Below, in pieces: positions 46,498 to 58,016 of a stretch of DNA of 64,000 bases. Origin of the DNA: Mesorhizobium sp. LHD-90 (GTDB lineage Bacteria > Pseudomonadota > Alphaproteobacteria > Rhizobiales > Rhizobiaceae); the NCBI RefSeq assembly GCF_030929505.1, contig NZ_JAVFVV010000003.1:326810-390809 (forward strand), written 5' to 3'. Below the pieces are notes generated by a model. The model ran no database searches, had not been told where the DNA came from, and saw nothing but the letters and a program-made list of their open reading frames with translations. The translations under genes were made by a program, and so were the position numbers. How positions within the stretch are numbered: the first letter of the stretch is position 1; the number at the start of each line of letters is the position of its first letter.

Positions 46498-48408
46498 ATG
46501 GCCATGGAAGGCTCAGCGGAGGACGTGAAGTCATCTCCGGTCGCCAGCGAGCACTCGCTTGATACGCGGGTGCTCATGCTGGGAGCGCTCGGTGTCGTCT
46601 ATGGCGACATCGGCACAAGCCCGATCTACGCATTCCGCGAGGCGTTGATGGCCTCGGCGGGCGATGGCCTGCCGGTGCGCGACAACGTCTTCGGTGTGCT
46701 GTCGCTGATCGTCTGGGCGCTGACCATCATCGTCACCGTCAAATACATCAGCTTCGTGCTCAAGGCCGACAATCGCGGCGAGGGCGGCACGCTGTCGCTG
46801 ATGGCGCTGGCACGCTCAAGCTTCACCAACCGCTCGAATTTCATCCTGATCGTCGGCATCCTCGGCGCAGGCCTGTTCTACGGCGACGCGGTGATCACGC
46901 CGGCGATCTCGGTGCTGTCGGCGGTGGAGGGCATGAAAGTCGTCACGCCGGCCTTCGATCCGTTCGTCGTGCCGCTGACGCTGTTCATCCTGGCCGTGCT
47001 GTTTTCGGTGCAGCGCTTCGGCACCGGGCGCGTGGCGACAGTGTTCGGGCCGATCACTGCCGTCTGGTTTCTGGCGATCGGCCTGTCCGGCCTGATGTAC
47101 ATCATCCACGATCCGGAAATCCTGTGGGCGCTCAATCCAGTCGAGGGCGTCCTGTTCCTCATCCGCTCGCCGGATGTCGCCTTCGTCACCATCGGCGCGA
47201 TCTTCCTCGCAGTGACCGGCGCCGAGGCGCTCTACGCCGACCTCGGCCATTTCGGCCGGCGGCCGATCGTGCTCGCCTGGCTGGCTATCGTCTTTCCCTG
47301 CCTGCTGCTCAACTATTTCGGGCAGGGCGCCTTCGTGCTCGCGCACGGAGACAGGATAGGCCATCCGTTCTTCGAGATGAACCAGGGGTGGACGCTGGTG
47401 CCGATGGTCGTTCTGGCCACCGCAGCCACGGTGATCGCCAGCCAGGCTGTCATCTCCGGCGCCTTTTCGCTGACACGCCAGGCAGTGCAACTCAATCTTC
47501 TGCCGCGTTTCCAGATCCAGCATACGTCGAAGACGCAATCCGGCCAGATCTACTTGCCGCGCGTCAACCTGCTGCTGGCGCTGGTGGTGATGACGCTGGT
47601 GGTTGGCTTCGGCGAATCGAGCGAACTCGCTTCCGCCTATGGCATCTCCGTCACCGGCAACATGCTGATGACCACGATCCTGCTCTATGTGGTGATGACG
47701 CGCATCTGGAAATGGCCACTCGCCTGGGCGGTCGGGCTGACCGTCGTCTTCGCCATCATCGATGTCGGCTTCTTCGCGTCCAACATCGTGAAGGTTTTCG
47801 ACGGCGGCTGGGCGTCGCTGGTGGTGGCGATCGCCGTGGTGCTGGTCATGACCACCTGGGTGCGCGGCTCGCGCCAACTGTTCGAGAAGACACGCAAGAA
47901 CGAGATTCCGCTCGATTTCCTGTCCGCCAACATCGCCAAGAAACCGCCGCATCTGGTGCCCGGCACGGCCGTCTTCCTGACCAGCGACCCGCAGAGCGCG
48001 CCGACGGCGATGATGCACAGCCTGAAACACTACAAGGTGCTGCACCAGCAGAACGTCATCCTCACCGTGGTGACGGCGCCGCAGCCATTCGTGCCCGATG
48101 ACGAGCGGGTCAGCCTGGAGACGGTCAACGAACTGTTCATGCGCATCACCCTGACCTTCGGCTACATGGAGCGGCCGAACGTTCCCAAGGCGCTGGCAAT
48201 CTGTCGCAAGCACGGGTGGAAGTTCGACATCATGACGACCTCGTTCTTCCTGTCGCGGCGTTCGCTCAAGCCGTCACCGAATTCCGGCATGCCGGGCTGG
48301 CAGGACAAGCTGTTCATCGGGCTGGCCCGCACCGCATCCGACGCCACCGAATATTTTCAGATCCCCACCGGCCGGGTGGTCGAGATCGGCACGCAGGTCG
48401 CGGTCTGA
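46498..48408 (+). CDS. kup: KUP-family potassium uptake protein
   Basis: A 636-residue K+/H+ symporter of the inner membrane. [21 protein letters not shown] at about 25-45 is the KUP signature. Twelve membrane helices occupy residues 25-460, followed by a cytoplasmic C-terminal domain of about 170 residues ([20 protein letters not shown] ... [19 protein letters not shown]). A second ATG at 46504 is possible. A GC hairpin follows the stop. Confidence 0.96.
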   Translation: MAMEGSAEDVKSSPVASEHSLDTRVLMLGALGVVYGDIGTSPIYAFREALMASAGDGLPVRDNVFGVLSLIVWALTIIVTVKYISFVLKADNRGEGGTLSLMALARSSFTNRSNFILIVGILGAGLFYGDAVITPAISVLSAVEGMKVVTPAFDPFVVPLTLFILAVLFSVQRFGTGRVATVFGPITAVWFLAIGLSGLMYIIHDPEILWALNPVEGVLFLIRSPDVAFVTIGAIFLAVTGAEALYADLGHFGRRPIVLAWLAIVFPCLLLNYFGQGAFVLAHGDRIGHPFFEMNQGWTLVPMVVLATAATVIASQAVISGAFSLTRQAVQLNLLPRFQIQHTSKTQSGQIYLPRVNLLLALVVMTLVVGFGESSELASAYGISVTGNMLMTTILLYVVMTRIWKWPLAWAVGLTVVFAIIDVGFFASNIVKVFDGGWASLVVAIAVVLVMTTWVRGSRQLFEKTRKNEIPLDFLSANIAKKPPHLVPGTAVFLTSDPQSAPTAMMHSLKHYKVLHQQNVILTVVTAPQPFVPDDERVSLETVNELFMRITLTFGYMERPNVPKALAICRKHGWKFDIMTTSFFLSRRSLKPSPNSGMPGWQDKLFIGLARTASDATEYFQIPTGRVVEIGTQVAV

Positions 48409-48435
48409 GGCGCGGCGCCTGTTTCGCGCCGCGCC
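48409..48435. terminator. Hairpin after kup
   Basis: GGCGCGGCGC (48409-48418) and GCGCCGCGCC (48426-48435) form a perfect 10-bp stem with a 7-nt loop immediately after the kup stop, between convergent genes. No T-run follows. Confidence 0.55.
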
Positions 48436-48481
48436 ACGCTGACCGATTCCGTCGCGGACCAATCTGCTTCTTTTCAGGACG

Positions 48482-49519
48482 TCATCCGGCAAGCGGCGGG
48501 TTCAGGCGGGCAAAACCTTCCTGCCGCCGATAGGGAAAATGCGGGTAGGGCGCGGTGACGGCGCTGGCCGCGTCGAGCTTTTCGATCTGCTCCTTCGTCA
48601 GCGACCAGCCGACCGCGCCGAGATTCTGGTGGAGCTGCTCCTCGTTGCGCGCGCCGATGATGACTGATGAGACTGTCGGCCGCTGGATCAGCCAGTTGAT
48701 CGCCACCTGCGGAACAGTCTTGCCGGCCTCAGTCGCGACCTGTTCCAAAGCATCGACGACGCGATACAGCAGCTCGTCATCTACCGGCGGGCCGAAACCG
48801 GCCGTCTCGTGCAGCCGGCTGCCTTGCGGAAGCGATTTTCCGCGGCCGAGCTTGCCGGTCAGGCGGCCCCAGCCGAGCGGGCTCCAGACCAGCGCGCCGA
48901 GTCCCTGGTCCTTTCCAAGTGGCATCAGGTCCCATTCGTAATCGCGGCCGACCAGCGAATAGTAGACCTGGTTGGCGACATAACGGGTCCAGCCGTGTTT
49001 TTCGGCGGCGGCGAGCGACTTCATGATCTGCCAGCCGGAAAAATTCGAGACGCCGATGTAACGCAGCTTGCCGTCAGCCACGAGACGGTCGAGCGTCGAG
49101 ACGACTTCCTCGACCGGTGTCGAGGCGTCGAAGGCGTGCAACTGGAAAATGTCGATGTAGTCGGTGCCGAGCCGCTTCAGCGCGGCCTCGACGGAAGCGA
49201 TCAGCCGCGAGCGCGAGGAACCCCAGTCGTTCGGCCCGTCGCCCGTCGGCAGGCCGGCCTTGGTCGAGATCAGCACGGCGTCGCGCCGGCCCTTGATCGC
49301 CTCGCCGAGCACTTCTTCCGATGCGCCGTTCGAATAGACGTCGGCGGTATCGAACAGGGTGACGCCGGCCTCGAGGCAGATGTCGACAAGGCGGCGGGCT
49401 TCCTCGACGTCGGTCGTGCCCCAGTGGCTGAAGAGCGGGCCGGAGCCGCCGAAGGTGCCGGCTCCGAAGCTGAGCACCGGCACTTTGAGACCGGAGGCGC
49501 CGAGATTGCGGTATTCCAT
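48482..49519 (-). CDS. Aldo/keto reductase
   Basis: A 345-residue NADPH-dependent reductase. It has MEYRNLGASGLKVPVLSFG at the start, FDTADVYSNGASEEVLGEAI with catalytic Asp and Tyr, the Lys in VLISTKAG, and HAFDASTPVEEVVSTLD with the active His region. GARNEEQLHQNLGAV binds the cofactor phosphate. The start at 49519 follows CAGGAG; an ATG at 49552 overlapping the MFS stop (ATGA) could be used for coupled translation. Second gene of the MFS operon. Confidence 0.92.
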   Translation of the reverse strand: MEYRNLGASGLKVPVLSFGAGTFGGSGPLFSHWGTTDVEEARRLVDICLEAGVTLFDTADVYSNGASEEVLGEAIKGRRDAVLISTKAGLPTGDGPNDWGSSRSRLIASVEAALKRLGTDYIDIFQLHAFDASTPVEEVVSTLDRLVADGKLRYIGVSNFSGWQIMKSLAAAEKHGWTRYVANQVYYSLVGRDYEWDLMPLGKDQGLGALVWSPLGWGRLTGKLGRGKSLPQGSRLHETAGFGPPVDDELLYRVVDALEQVATEAGKTVPQVAINWLIQRPTVSSVIIGARNEEQLHQNLGAVGWSLTKEQIEKLDAASAVTAPYPHFPYRRQEGFARLNPPLAG

Positions 49520-49548
49520 GGTGATGGCTCCTGAAAGGGTTGGTGAAT

Positions 49549-50787
49549 TCATTCTGCCGGGCAGGGCAGCGCGGGAGATACGTCGATGCTGGTGCTGCGT
49601 CTGTCTAGCCGGGCGGTAAATAGCGCGACGCCGAGGGCGGCGACCGGCACGATGCCGGCGACCCAGGGGACTGCGCCGAGGCCCGGTCCGTGGTCAATGA
49701 CCGCGCCGCCCAGCCACGCGCCGATGGCGTTGCCGAGGTTGAAGGCGGCGATGTTGAAGCTGGACGCAAGACCTTGGCCGGTGCCGTCGGCCTTTTCCAG
49801 CAGCCACATCTGCAGCGGTGGCACGGTGGCGAAGGCGGCCGCGCCGAACAGGCCGACGGCGACGACCGCGGCGGCCGGCTGATGGATGGCGAACGTCATG
49901 GCGAACAGGACGACCGCCAGCGCTGCGAGACTGCCGAGCATGGCCGGCACCAGCCAGCGGTCGGCCAGTCTTCCGCCGAGCAAATTGCCGGCGACCAGCC
50001 CGGCGCCGAACACCAACAGGATCGGCGAGACCGCGCTTTCCGAAAAGCCGGTTACCTGCGTCAGGATCGGCGCGATGTAGGTGAAGGCGGCGAAGACGCC
50101 GACCCAGGAGAGCACCGTGGTCAGCAGCCCGAGCAGGACGGACCGGCGGGCGAGCACGGCAAGCGCGTTTTCCGACGATGCCTGGCGCGGCCCCGGCTCG
50201 TCGCGCGGCACCAGCAGCGCGATGACGGCGAAGGCGACGATGCCGACCAGAGTGACCGCCCAGAAGGTGGAGCGCCAGCCATAGGCCTGGCCGAGCCAGG
50301 TGCCGAACGGAACGCCCAGAATGTTGGCGACGGTCAGGCCGGTGAACATGATGGCGATGGCCGACGCCTTGCGGTTCGGCGCGACCAGGCCGGTGGCGAC
50401 CACCGAGCCGACGCCGAAGAAGGAGGCGTGCGCGAAGGCGGTGAGCACGCGCGCCGCCATCAGCGTCCAATAGTCCGGCGCCAGCGCGCAGGCGAGATTG
50501 CCGAGGGTGAAGACCACCATCAGGCCCATCAGCAGTGTCTTTCGCGACCAGCGGCCGGCGATGGCGCCGAGCAGCGGCGCGCCGACGACGACGCCCAGCG
50601 CGTAGCCGGAGATCAGCAGGCCCGCCGCCGAGATCGACACGCCGAGATCGGCGCCGACTTCGAGCAGCAGGCCCATGATGACAAATTCGGTGACGCCGAT
50701 GCCAAAGGCACCGGCGGTGAGGGCATAAAGGGCAAAGGGCACGATTTGGCCTTTCCGAGAAGCTGTGTCGCGCCTGAAAGTGGACAT
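49549..50787 (-). CDS. MFS exporter (AraJ/YdhP type)
   Basis: A 412-residue 12-helix drug/sugar efflux protein. It begins with FALYALTAGAFGIGVTEFVIMGLL, the hallmark of the AraJ/YdhP/SotB branch, and has GRWSRKTLLMGLM as the loop 2-3 motif. These export arabinose-like compounds, purine analogues or drugs. Transcribed with the aldo/keto reductase and divergent from a LysR gene, which probably controls both. Confidence 0.9.
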   Translation of the reverse strand: MSTFRRDTASRKGQIVPFALYALTAGAFGIGVTEFVIMGLLLEVGADLGVSISAAGLLISGYALGVVVGAPLLGAIAGRWSRKTLLMGLMVVFTLGNLACALAPDYWTLMAARVLTAFAHASFFGVGSVVATGLVAPNRKASAIAIMFTGLTVANILGVPFGTWLGQAYGWRSTFWAVTLVGIVAFAVIALLVPRDEPGPRQASSENALAVLARRSVLLGLLTTVLSWVGVFAAFTYIAPILTQVTGFSESAVSPILLVFGAGLVAGNLLGGRLADRWLVPAMLGSLAALAVVLFAMTFAIHQPAAAVVAVGLFGAAAFATVPPLQMWLLEKADGTGQGLASSFNIAAFNLGNAIGAWLGGAVIDHGPGLGAVPWVAGIVPVAALGVALFTARLDRRSTSIDVSPALPCPAE

Positions 50788-50844
50788 CGGAAGTTCGATG
50801 AACTAGCCTGCCGAACGGAACATCACTTGTGAGTTGAATTCACC

Positions 50845-51750
50845 ATGGCGCGCCTCGACGTCAACCGCTCCGGCGAGATGGAAGTGTTTTCGCGCGTGGT
50901 GGAACTGGGCGGATTCTCCGCCGCGGCGCGCGATTTCCGCATGACGCCTTCGGCGGTCAGCAAGCTGGTGGCGCGGCTGGAACGACGGCTCGGCGTGCGG
51001 CTGATCAACCGCTCGACGCGCAAGCTGCAACTGACGCCGGAAGGCGTCGCCTTCCACGACCGGGCGGCGCGCATCCTGAGCGAGATGGACACGGCGGAGC
51101 GCGAGGCGGCCTCCGGCGCCTCGCCGCGCGGCCGGCTGCGGGTGAACTCCAACATCGCCTTCGGGCTGCACTATCTGCTGCCGCTGGTGCCGGATTTTCT
51201 GGCCCGCCATCCGGGTGTCAGCATCGACGTGGCGCTGACCGACGCGGTCGTCGATCTTTTGGAAGAGCGGGCCGACGTGGCGATAAGGGTCGGGCCGCTG
51301 CGCGAATCGCGGCTGCTCGCCCGCAAGCTGGGCGAATCGCGGAGTGTCGTGGTGGCGTCGCCGGCCTATCTGGAGCGCCACGGTGAACCGCCAACGCCGG
51401 CCGATCTTGCGAAGCACAACCGGCTAGGCTTCTGTTTCACGCGGCTGATCGAAGGCTGGCCGTTTCGCGACGAAGCGGGCGAGGTGATCTATGTGCCGCC
51501 GCTGGGCAACGCGCTGGTGAGCGACGGCGAGGCGATGCGCGCGCTGGCGCTGGCCGGGTTGGGCATCGCCCGGCTCGGAGAATTCCATCTCCGGCAGGAC
51601 ATCGAGGCCGGCCGGCTCGTGCCTGTGCTGGAAGAGTTCAATCCGGGCGACACCGACCCGATCCACGCCATCTTCGTAGGGCAGGGCGGGCACCTGCCGT
51701 CGCGGGTGCGCGCCTTCCTCGATTTTCTGGTGGAACGGGTGCGGGTTTGA
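50845..51750 (+). CDS. LysR-family regulator, divergent from the MFS/reductase operon
   Basis: A 301-residue regulator with the N-terminal winged HTH (MEVFSRVVELGGFSAAARDF ... TPSAVSKLVARLERRLGVRL) and an effector domain of the CrgA/DmlR type. The gap to the MFS start is 57 bp, typical for a divergent LysR target. Inducer unknown. It converges with the quinone-reductase-like gene 12 bp away. Confidence 0.92.
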   Translation: MARLDVNRSGEMEVFSRVVELGGFSAAARDFRMTPSAVSKLVARLERRLGVRLINRSTRKLQLTPEGVAFHDRAARILSEMDTAEREAASGASPRGRLRVNSNIAFGLHYLLPLVPDFLARHPGVSIDVALTDAVVDLLEERADVAIRVGPLRESRLLARKLGESRSVVVASPAYLERHGEPPTPADLAKHNRLGFCFTRLIEGWPFRDEAGEVIYVPPLGNALVSDGEAMRALALAGLGIARLGEFHLRQDIEAGRLVPVLEEFNPGDTDPIHAIFVGQGGHLPSRVRAFLDFLVERVRV

Positions 51751-51762
51751 ACCAGCCGCCGG

Positions 51763-52647
51763 TCAGGCGCCGAGGACCGCCTTGTTCTCCTCAAGAAAAA
51801 CCTTCAACGGCTTCGATTTGCGGCCGGAGAGCGCTTCGACATCGCCGGTGACCAGCGCAAGGTCGCCGGCGCGCGTGGCCGTGTCGAAGGATACCAGTGT
51901 AGGGATGATCGCCTCGGGCAAGCCAGCCGCCTTCATGCCGCCGGCCAGTTGCTCGTCCGTCAGGTCGACGACCTGAAGCGGCTTGCCGACGGCGGCGCTC
52001 GCCAGTTTTGCGATCTGCTCGTTGGTCAGCGCTTCGGTGCCGGTCAGCGTGTAGGTGGTGCTCTGCGTCGGCCAATTCACAATCGCGCCGGCGATCGCCG
52101 CGGCGATGTCGTCGCGCGCGACATAGGCGGTGCGGCCCGCGCCGGCCGACGTGTACCACTGGCCGCCTGCAAAAGCGTGCGGGAGCGCCCTGAACAGGTT
52201 CTCCTGGTACCAGTTGTCGCGGAAGAGGAGATAGGGGAGGCCGGTCGCCTTCACCGCCTTCTCTGTGTTCAGATGGTCGGGCGCGAAGCTGACCTTCGAG
52301 GTTTCCGGCACCGGCAGGGAGGTGTAGGCGAGGCGTTTTGCGCCGGCTTCGACGGCGGCCTCCACGGCGGTGCTGTGCTGCCGCTGGCGGGTGCCGGCGC
52401 CGTCCAGCGCATCGGTCGAGACGATCAGGATGGTGTGCGCTCCTGCAAACGCCTTGACCAGGCCGGGCTTGTCGTCGAAATCCGCGGCGCGGACGACAAC
52501 GCCCCTGGCGGCCAGGTCGGCGATCTTGTCCGGATCGCGGGTGCCGGCGATGATTTTCGACGGCGCGACGCCGCGTTCCAGCAGGTGATGGATGACGGCC
52601 CTGCCGAGATGGCCGGAGGCGCCGGTGATGAAGATCGTGTCGGTCAT
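51763..52647 (-). CDS. NmrA-like NAD(P)H:quinone oxidoreductase (QOR2/YtfG type)
   Basis: A 294-residue atypical SDR with ITGASGHLGRAVIHHLL at the N-terminus for NADPH binding and the conserved SFAPDHLNTEKAVKATGLPY and LFRDNWYQEN segments of the QOR2/YtfG group. It would reduce quinones or act as a redox sensor. Divergent from an HxlR regulator with one Cys near the N-terminus; this pair matches the ytfG-qorR arrangement known in enterobacteria. Confidence 0.9.
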   Translation of the reverse strand: MTDTIFITGASGHLGRAVIHHLLERGVAPSKIIAGTRDPDKIADLAARGVVVRAADFDDKPGLVKAFAGAHTILIVSTDALDGAGTRQRQHSTAVEAAVEAGAKRLAYTSLPVPETSKVSFAPDHLNTEKAVKATGLPYLLFRDNWYQENLFRALPHAFAGGQWYTSAGAGRTAYVARDDIAAAIAGAIVNWPTQSTTYTLTGTEALTNEQIAKLASAAVGKPLQVVDLTDEQLAGGMKAAGLPEAIIPTLVSFDTATRAGDLALVTGDVEALSGRKSKPLKVFLEENKAVLGA

Positions 52648-52759
52648 CGTGCAGTCCTGATTGATGGTCTCTTTTTGAGATCAGCACTAAATTATGGTTT
52701 GACCGAAGACTGTAAAGAAGGCAGTTTTTCGGGAGGTAGGCACAGGCAGGGAACCATCG

Positions 52760-53167
52760 ATGGACGCAAGGCAGGCCAATCTGCGCACCAAGCTGGAGAT
52801 TTATAGGGCCGAAAGCGGCGGTGCGGGGCTGGCCAACTGCCCGGTGCGCGACGTCATCCACACCCTGAGCGGGCGATGGAACTCGCTGCTGATGATGGCG
52901 CTGGCCGAACAGCCCTATCGCTTCGGCGAGTTGCGCAGGCTGGTGCCGGACATTTCGCAACGCATGCTGACACAGACGCTGCACGATCTGCAGCGCGACG
53001 GCTATGTGCATCGCGAAGTGTTTCCGACCAAGCCGCCTAGCGTCGAATACAGCCTTACCGATCTCGGCCGTTCGATGTTCGAACCGCTGCAGCGGCTGAT
53101 CCAGTGGGCGGAACTCAACCACGACAACGTCCGCAAGGCGCGCACCGTTTTTGATTCCGGCACTTGA
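52760..53167 (+). CDS. HxlR-family regulator (QorR-like)
   Basis: A 135-residue winged-helix regulator. The HxlR core is DVIHTLSGRWNSLLMMALAE ... YRFGELRRLVPDISQRMLTQTL, with Cys27 in ANCPVRDV, the redox-sensing position of HxlR/HypR/QorR proteins. It likely represses the divergent quinone reductase gene and responds to electrophiles or oxidants. The 112-bp gap holds an imperfect repeat ACTGTAAAGAAGGCAGT but no certain operator. Confidence 0.9.
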   Translation: MDARQANLRTKLEIYRAESGGAGLANCPVRDVIHTLSGRWNSLLMMALAEQPYRFGELRRLVPDISQRMLTQTLHDLQRDGYVHREVFPTKPPSVEYSLTDLGRSMFEPLQRLIQWAELNHDNVRKARTVFDSGT

Positions 53168-53190
53168 CGATAGAGATCAAAATTCGCCAA

Positions 53191-53205
53191 CCGCCAGCCT
53201 GGCGG
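53191..53205 (+). terminator. Possible terminator after hxlR
   Basis: CCGCCA / TGGCGG with a GCC loop, followed by TCTTGCC. Short stem, weak T-content. Confidence 0.35.
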
Positions 53206-53258
53206 TCTTGCCTGACACAATCGCCATAGATCGGCACGCAACTCGCAAAGCGCCGATA

Positions 53259-53345
53259 CCTGTTGAGATTCAGGTAGGGGTGAGGTGAAGATGGTGTTTT
53301 CCGGGGTCGCGCAGCGACGAGCGGAGCGTACGTGCTGGTGCAAAA
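53259..53345 (-). repeat. Dispersed intergenic repeat, diverged copy D
   Basis: CTGTTGAGATTCAGGT, GTGAGGTGAAGATGGTGTTT and GAGCGGAGCGTACGT correspond to the reverse complement of the right half of copy C. The left half is lost, so it is a partial, opposite-oriented copy. The surrounding 0.7 kb (53168-53885) has no convincing gene apart from the sites listed. Confidence 0.55.
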
Positions 53346-53678
53346 AGGGGATAAAATATTCGCCCCGCCACCTTTTTTCTTTACCGACACCAGCCTTTTT
53401 CTCGTTAACGCATTGAAATCGCACGTAGTGCGTCTTCGACGCGGGCGCTTCCCGATAAAAAAACGGCGCGACTTATCCCTCCTGCTTCAGGCTCCCACAT
53501 AATGTGCTCATCGCTCTCGCGGGAACCTGGTGCGCACCGGGTATCAGGGAGGGCGTCGGCGCCGGGGTGGCCGCGTAACGGTGCGCGGCTTGGCGAGAGC
53601 CTCGAGACCCGGGCCCCAGATCGCGACGACACGCTCCGGATCGAGTGAGCGGTATCAGCGATCGGGCAAGAACGCCGG

Positions 53679-53735
53679 CGGGGCGCAGGGTTCGCGCCAC
53701 GTTTTATATTTTGAGAGGCTCGGCCCTGCGCCCCG
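53679..53735. repeat. Perfect 12-bp inverted repeat, stem-loop
   Basis: CGGGGCGCAGGG (53679-53690) and CCCTGCGCCCCG (53724-53735) enclose a 33-nt AT-richer loop. It could be a terminator (TTTCCC follows), part of a small RNA or a decayed repeat. No flanking gene explains it. Confidence 0.5.
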
Positions 53736-53828
53736 TTTCCCACCTCCCGGAAGGGAGATTTCCACTCAATGGCCAGGGCGGATTTTTCGCAGCGTGGCAC
53801 TTGCTTTCGCGCGGATTTCGCAGCATAG

Positions 53829-53854
53829 GGAACCGTAACGTACGGTACGGTTCC
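53829..53854. promoter_or_regulatory. TetR-type operator upstream of the tetR-ilvC pair
   Basis: GGAACCGTAACGT and ACGGTACGGTTCC form a 26-bp palindrome with a single mismatched pair, 31 bp before the TetR gene. The location suggests autoregulation, possibly affecting ilvC read-through. Confidence 0.75.
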
Positions 53855-53885
53855 TGTCGACCGACCGGCACAAGCGGAAAGACGC

Positions 53886-55584
<1,699 letters not shown>

Positions 55585-55604
55585 GCATTCCAGCTCCGTC
55601 GAAC

Positions 55605-55643
55605 GAAGCGGCCCAGGTCATCCGACCGGGGCCGCTTCTTTTT
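55605..55643 (+). terminator. Intrinsic terminator of ilvC
   Basis: GAAGCGGCCC (55605-55614) pairs with GGGCCGCTTC (55629-55638), followed by TTTTT (55639-55643). The clearest intrinsic terminator on the plus strand of the window. Confidence 0.92.
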
Positions 55644-55718
55644 GAAGTGTCTCATTTCAGTACATTGCGAGTGTGGCGCGGTTCTTGCTCAACCTCCAGC
55701 AGTCGAGGAGGTTGTGCC

Positions 55719-56009
55719 GTGACACCTATTGTCGAGAAGTCCATTGGCATCGACGGCGAGGTTTTCGCCGACCGGAGACAGGAAGATCGCCGGCGCGTGT
55801 TCAAGGGCGCGCGGCTGACCTTCAACAAGGGCTACGGCGCATTCGAATGCGTCGTACGCAACGTTTCGGAAAGCGGAGCTCGCCTGGTCTTCGGCGACAC
55901 CTCTGCGATCCCATCGCATTTCGACCTTCTGATGTCCGGCGAAGAAAGGGCCCGCAAGGCGACCGTCCGCTGGCGCAGTGTAACCGCACTGGGTGTCTCG
56001 CTCGATTGA
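55719..56009 (+). CDS. PilZ-domain c-di-GMP-binding protein
   Basis: A 96-residue protein that is a single PilZ domain: an Arg-rich RRQEDRRRVFKGARLTF segment for cyclic di-GMP and VRNVSESGARLVF for the (D/N)xSxxG motif. It starts with GTG after GAGGAGG with a 7-bp gap; an upstream in-frame extension runs through the ilvC terminator and is not real. Likely a small adaptor reading c-di-GMP, perhaps made by the GGDEF enzyme at 13.6 kb among others. Confidence 0.85.
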   Translation: MTPIVEKSIGIDGEVFADRRQEDRRRVFKGARLTFNKGYGAFECVVRNVSESGARLVFGDTSAIPSHFDLLMSGEERARKATVRWRSVTALGVSLD

Positions 56010-56121
56010 TGCCCGGACTAGCGTTGACCGACTGGCCAGCGGGGGTGTCGGTGGTCAACGCAACGGGCCGGCGCAGAAAGGGGAAACTGCGTCGGCCCGG
56101 CCAATCTCGATCAGCATGCCG

Positions 56122-56748
56122 TCAGATGAACGGCGAAATGCACTCCCGCCTCGGGCCGTAATAGGGCTGAAAGGTATTGTCGTAGGCGCGGTAGCTGCGA
56201 TAGCGGGCGTAGCACCACTGGGTATGCGAGTTGGCCCTCACCGGCGCGCGATAATACCTCGGAGCGGCATAGTAGCCCGGATCGGCGTAGCCGTAGTAGG
56301 GCGCGCCGTAATAGGGAACGCCAAAGCCCAGATAGATGCCGGAACCGTAGCGGTAATTGTCGCGCCAATAGTTCCGGCGCGCCCAGCGGCGATCACGCCG
56401 CCATCCACGATCGCCCCGCCAGTACCGGTCGCGTCGCCATTCGCGATCGCCACGCCAATGGCGATTTCCTCCGCGCCATCCATCGTCGCCACGCCAATGG
56501 CGGCCGCCGCGCCACTCGCGGTTGCCGCGCCACTGGCGGCCGCCGCCACGCCAATTGCGATAGATTGGGTTCGTTCCTCCTCGGAACTCGCCTTCGACGA
56601 CCGGCACGACGGCAAGCCCCGTGCTTGCGGCCGGCGACTGCGGAACGACCGGCCCGATCGGCGCCGAGGACGCGCCGCCCGTAACGCCGGTGAGCACGCC
56701 GAGCGCAATCACGCCCGCGCGCGCAAGGGTAGAGAATGCGGTAATCAT
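56122..56748 (-). CDS. BA14K-family secreted protein with Trp-Arg-Gly repeats
   Basis: A 208-residue exported protein. An N-terminal signal peptide ([20 protein letters not shown]) is followed by a low-complexity middle (about 55-130) of [21 protein letters not shown] and similar units. The C-terminus [33 protein letters not shown] matches the BA14K family, whose Brucella member is immunoreactive and reported to bind sugars. The repeat middle is unusual in its density of Trp and Arg. Start by GGAG ahead of the ATG at 56748. Confidence 0.88.
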   Translation of the reverse strand: MITAFSTLARAGVIALGVLTGVTGGASSAPIGPVVPQSPAASTGLAVVPVVEGEFRGGTNPIYRNWRGGGRQWRGNREWRGGRHWRGDDGWRGGNRHWRGDREWRRDRYWRGDRGWRRDRRWARRNYWRDNYRYGSGIYLGFGVPYYGAPYYGYADPGYYAAPRYYRAPVRANSHTQWCYARYRSYRAYDNTFQPYYGPRRECISPFI

Positions 56749-56903
56749 CTCCGATCTCCAAAAAAGCGAGCTGCCCGCCACCCCTGCATGTCCACCGTGA
56801 CATCGTAGGATTTTTCCGATGAACGCTGCATGAACGGCGCCGGTTCCCTTGGCGGTCGTGCGCCGGGCTTGTCTTCGCTCCTGCTAGCGGGCACAAGCGG
56901 ACC

Positions 56904-58016
56904 ATGTCGCTTCGCCTTGCCACCTTCAACGTCGAAAACCTGATGAACAGGTTCGATTTCTCCGGCTACCGCAACCAGTTGCAGCAGGACCGCACGCTGG
57001 CGCTGTTCCACATTCGCGACGAGGCCGAATACAGGCTGCTGGAGCAGGCGCGCACCGTCGCCCACACCGACGACACGCGTCAGTTGACGGCGCTTGCCAT
57101 CGCGGCCACGCGCGCCGACATCCTCTGCTTGCAGGAAGTCGACAATATCGAGGCGCTGAAGGCCTTCGAATACGGTTATCTGTTCAAGATGGTGGGGCAG
57201 GGCTACCGCCAGAAATTCACCACTGCCGGCAACGATTCGCGCGGCATCGACGTGGCGGTGATGACCCGCGACCATACCCGTGACGGCCAGCCGATCGAGT
57301 TCGTCCGCATGAACAGCCACGCGCCTCTCACCTTCGGCGAACTCGGCCTGCACACGCCCGAACTCGCGGCGCTCGGCATCGAGCCGCATGAGCGCATCTT
57401 CCGCCGCGACTGCCTGGAGATCGACCTGCGCATCGGCGGACAGCCGCTCACCGTCTATGCCGTGCATTTCAAATCGATGGGCGGCCCGCGCGACGGCATT
57501 CCGGGGCGCGACGCGACCATGCCGGTGCGCCGGGCCGAGGCGCTTGCCGTCCGGCACATCATCGAAACCCGCTTCGGCAAGGACCACGCCGCGTCCAAGC
57601 GCTGGGTTATCTGCGGCGATCTGAACGACTATCGCCAGCGCATCGTCATCGGCGGCGAGGCTGAGCCCGGCTTCGATTTCACCGTGGTGAACGAAACCGG
57701 CTCGGCGCTCGACGTCCTGCTTGCCGACGGTTTTGCCGAAAACATCGTCGAGCGTCGGCCCGAGCTTGAACGCTGGACCCTCTATCACACGCGCGGGCCG
57801 CAGGAACGGCATCTGTGCCAGCTCGACTACCTGCTGCTGTCGCCATGGCTGGCGAAGCGCAACGCCACCGCCGTGCCGGACATCGTCCGCGGCGGCCAGC
57901 CGTGGCGTACGATCTTTCCGCCGGGCCAGGAGGTGGAGCGGTTCCCGCGTATCGGCTGGGACAGGCCCAAGGCGTCCGACCATTGTCCCGTGGCCGTGAC
58001 GCTGGACATGGCATGA
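56904..58016 (+). CDS. Endonuclease/exonuclease/phosphatase-family protein
   Basis: A 370-residue enzyme of the EEP superfamily, with the metal and catalytic motifs LRLATFNVENL, CLQEVDN, VICGDLND and the final KASDHCPVAVT. It hydrolyses phosphodiester or phosphomonoester bonds; substrate (DNA, lipid or nucleotide) unknown. No signal peptide. Its stop overlaps the NUDIX start, linking the two. Confidence 0.88.
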   Translation: MSLRLATFNVENLMNRFDFSGYRNQLQQDRTLALFHIRDEAEYRLLEQARTVAHTDDTRQLTALAIAATRADILCLQEVDNIEALKAFEYGYLFKMVGQGYRQKFTTAGNDSRGIDVAVMTRDHTRDGQPIEFVRMNSHAPLTFGELGLHTPELAALGIEPHERIFRRDCLEIDLRIGGQPLTVYAVHFKSMGGPRDGIPGRDATMPVRRAEALAVRHIIETRFGKDHAASKRWVICGDLNDYRQRIVIGGEAEPGFDFTVVNETGSALDVLLADGFAENIVERRPELERWTLYHTRGPQERHLCQLDYLLLSPWLAKRNATAVPDIVRGGQPWRTIFPPGQEVERFPRIGWDRPKASDHCPVAVTLDMA

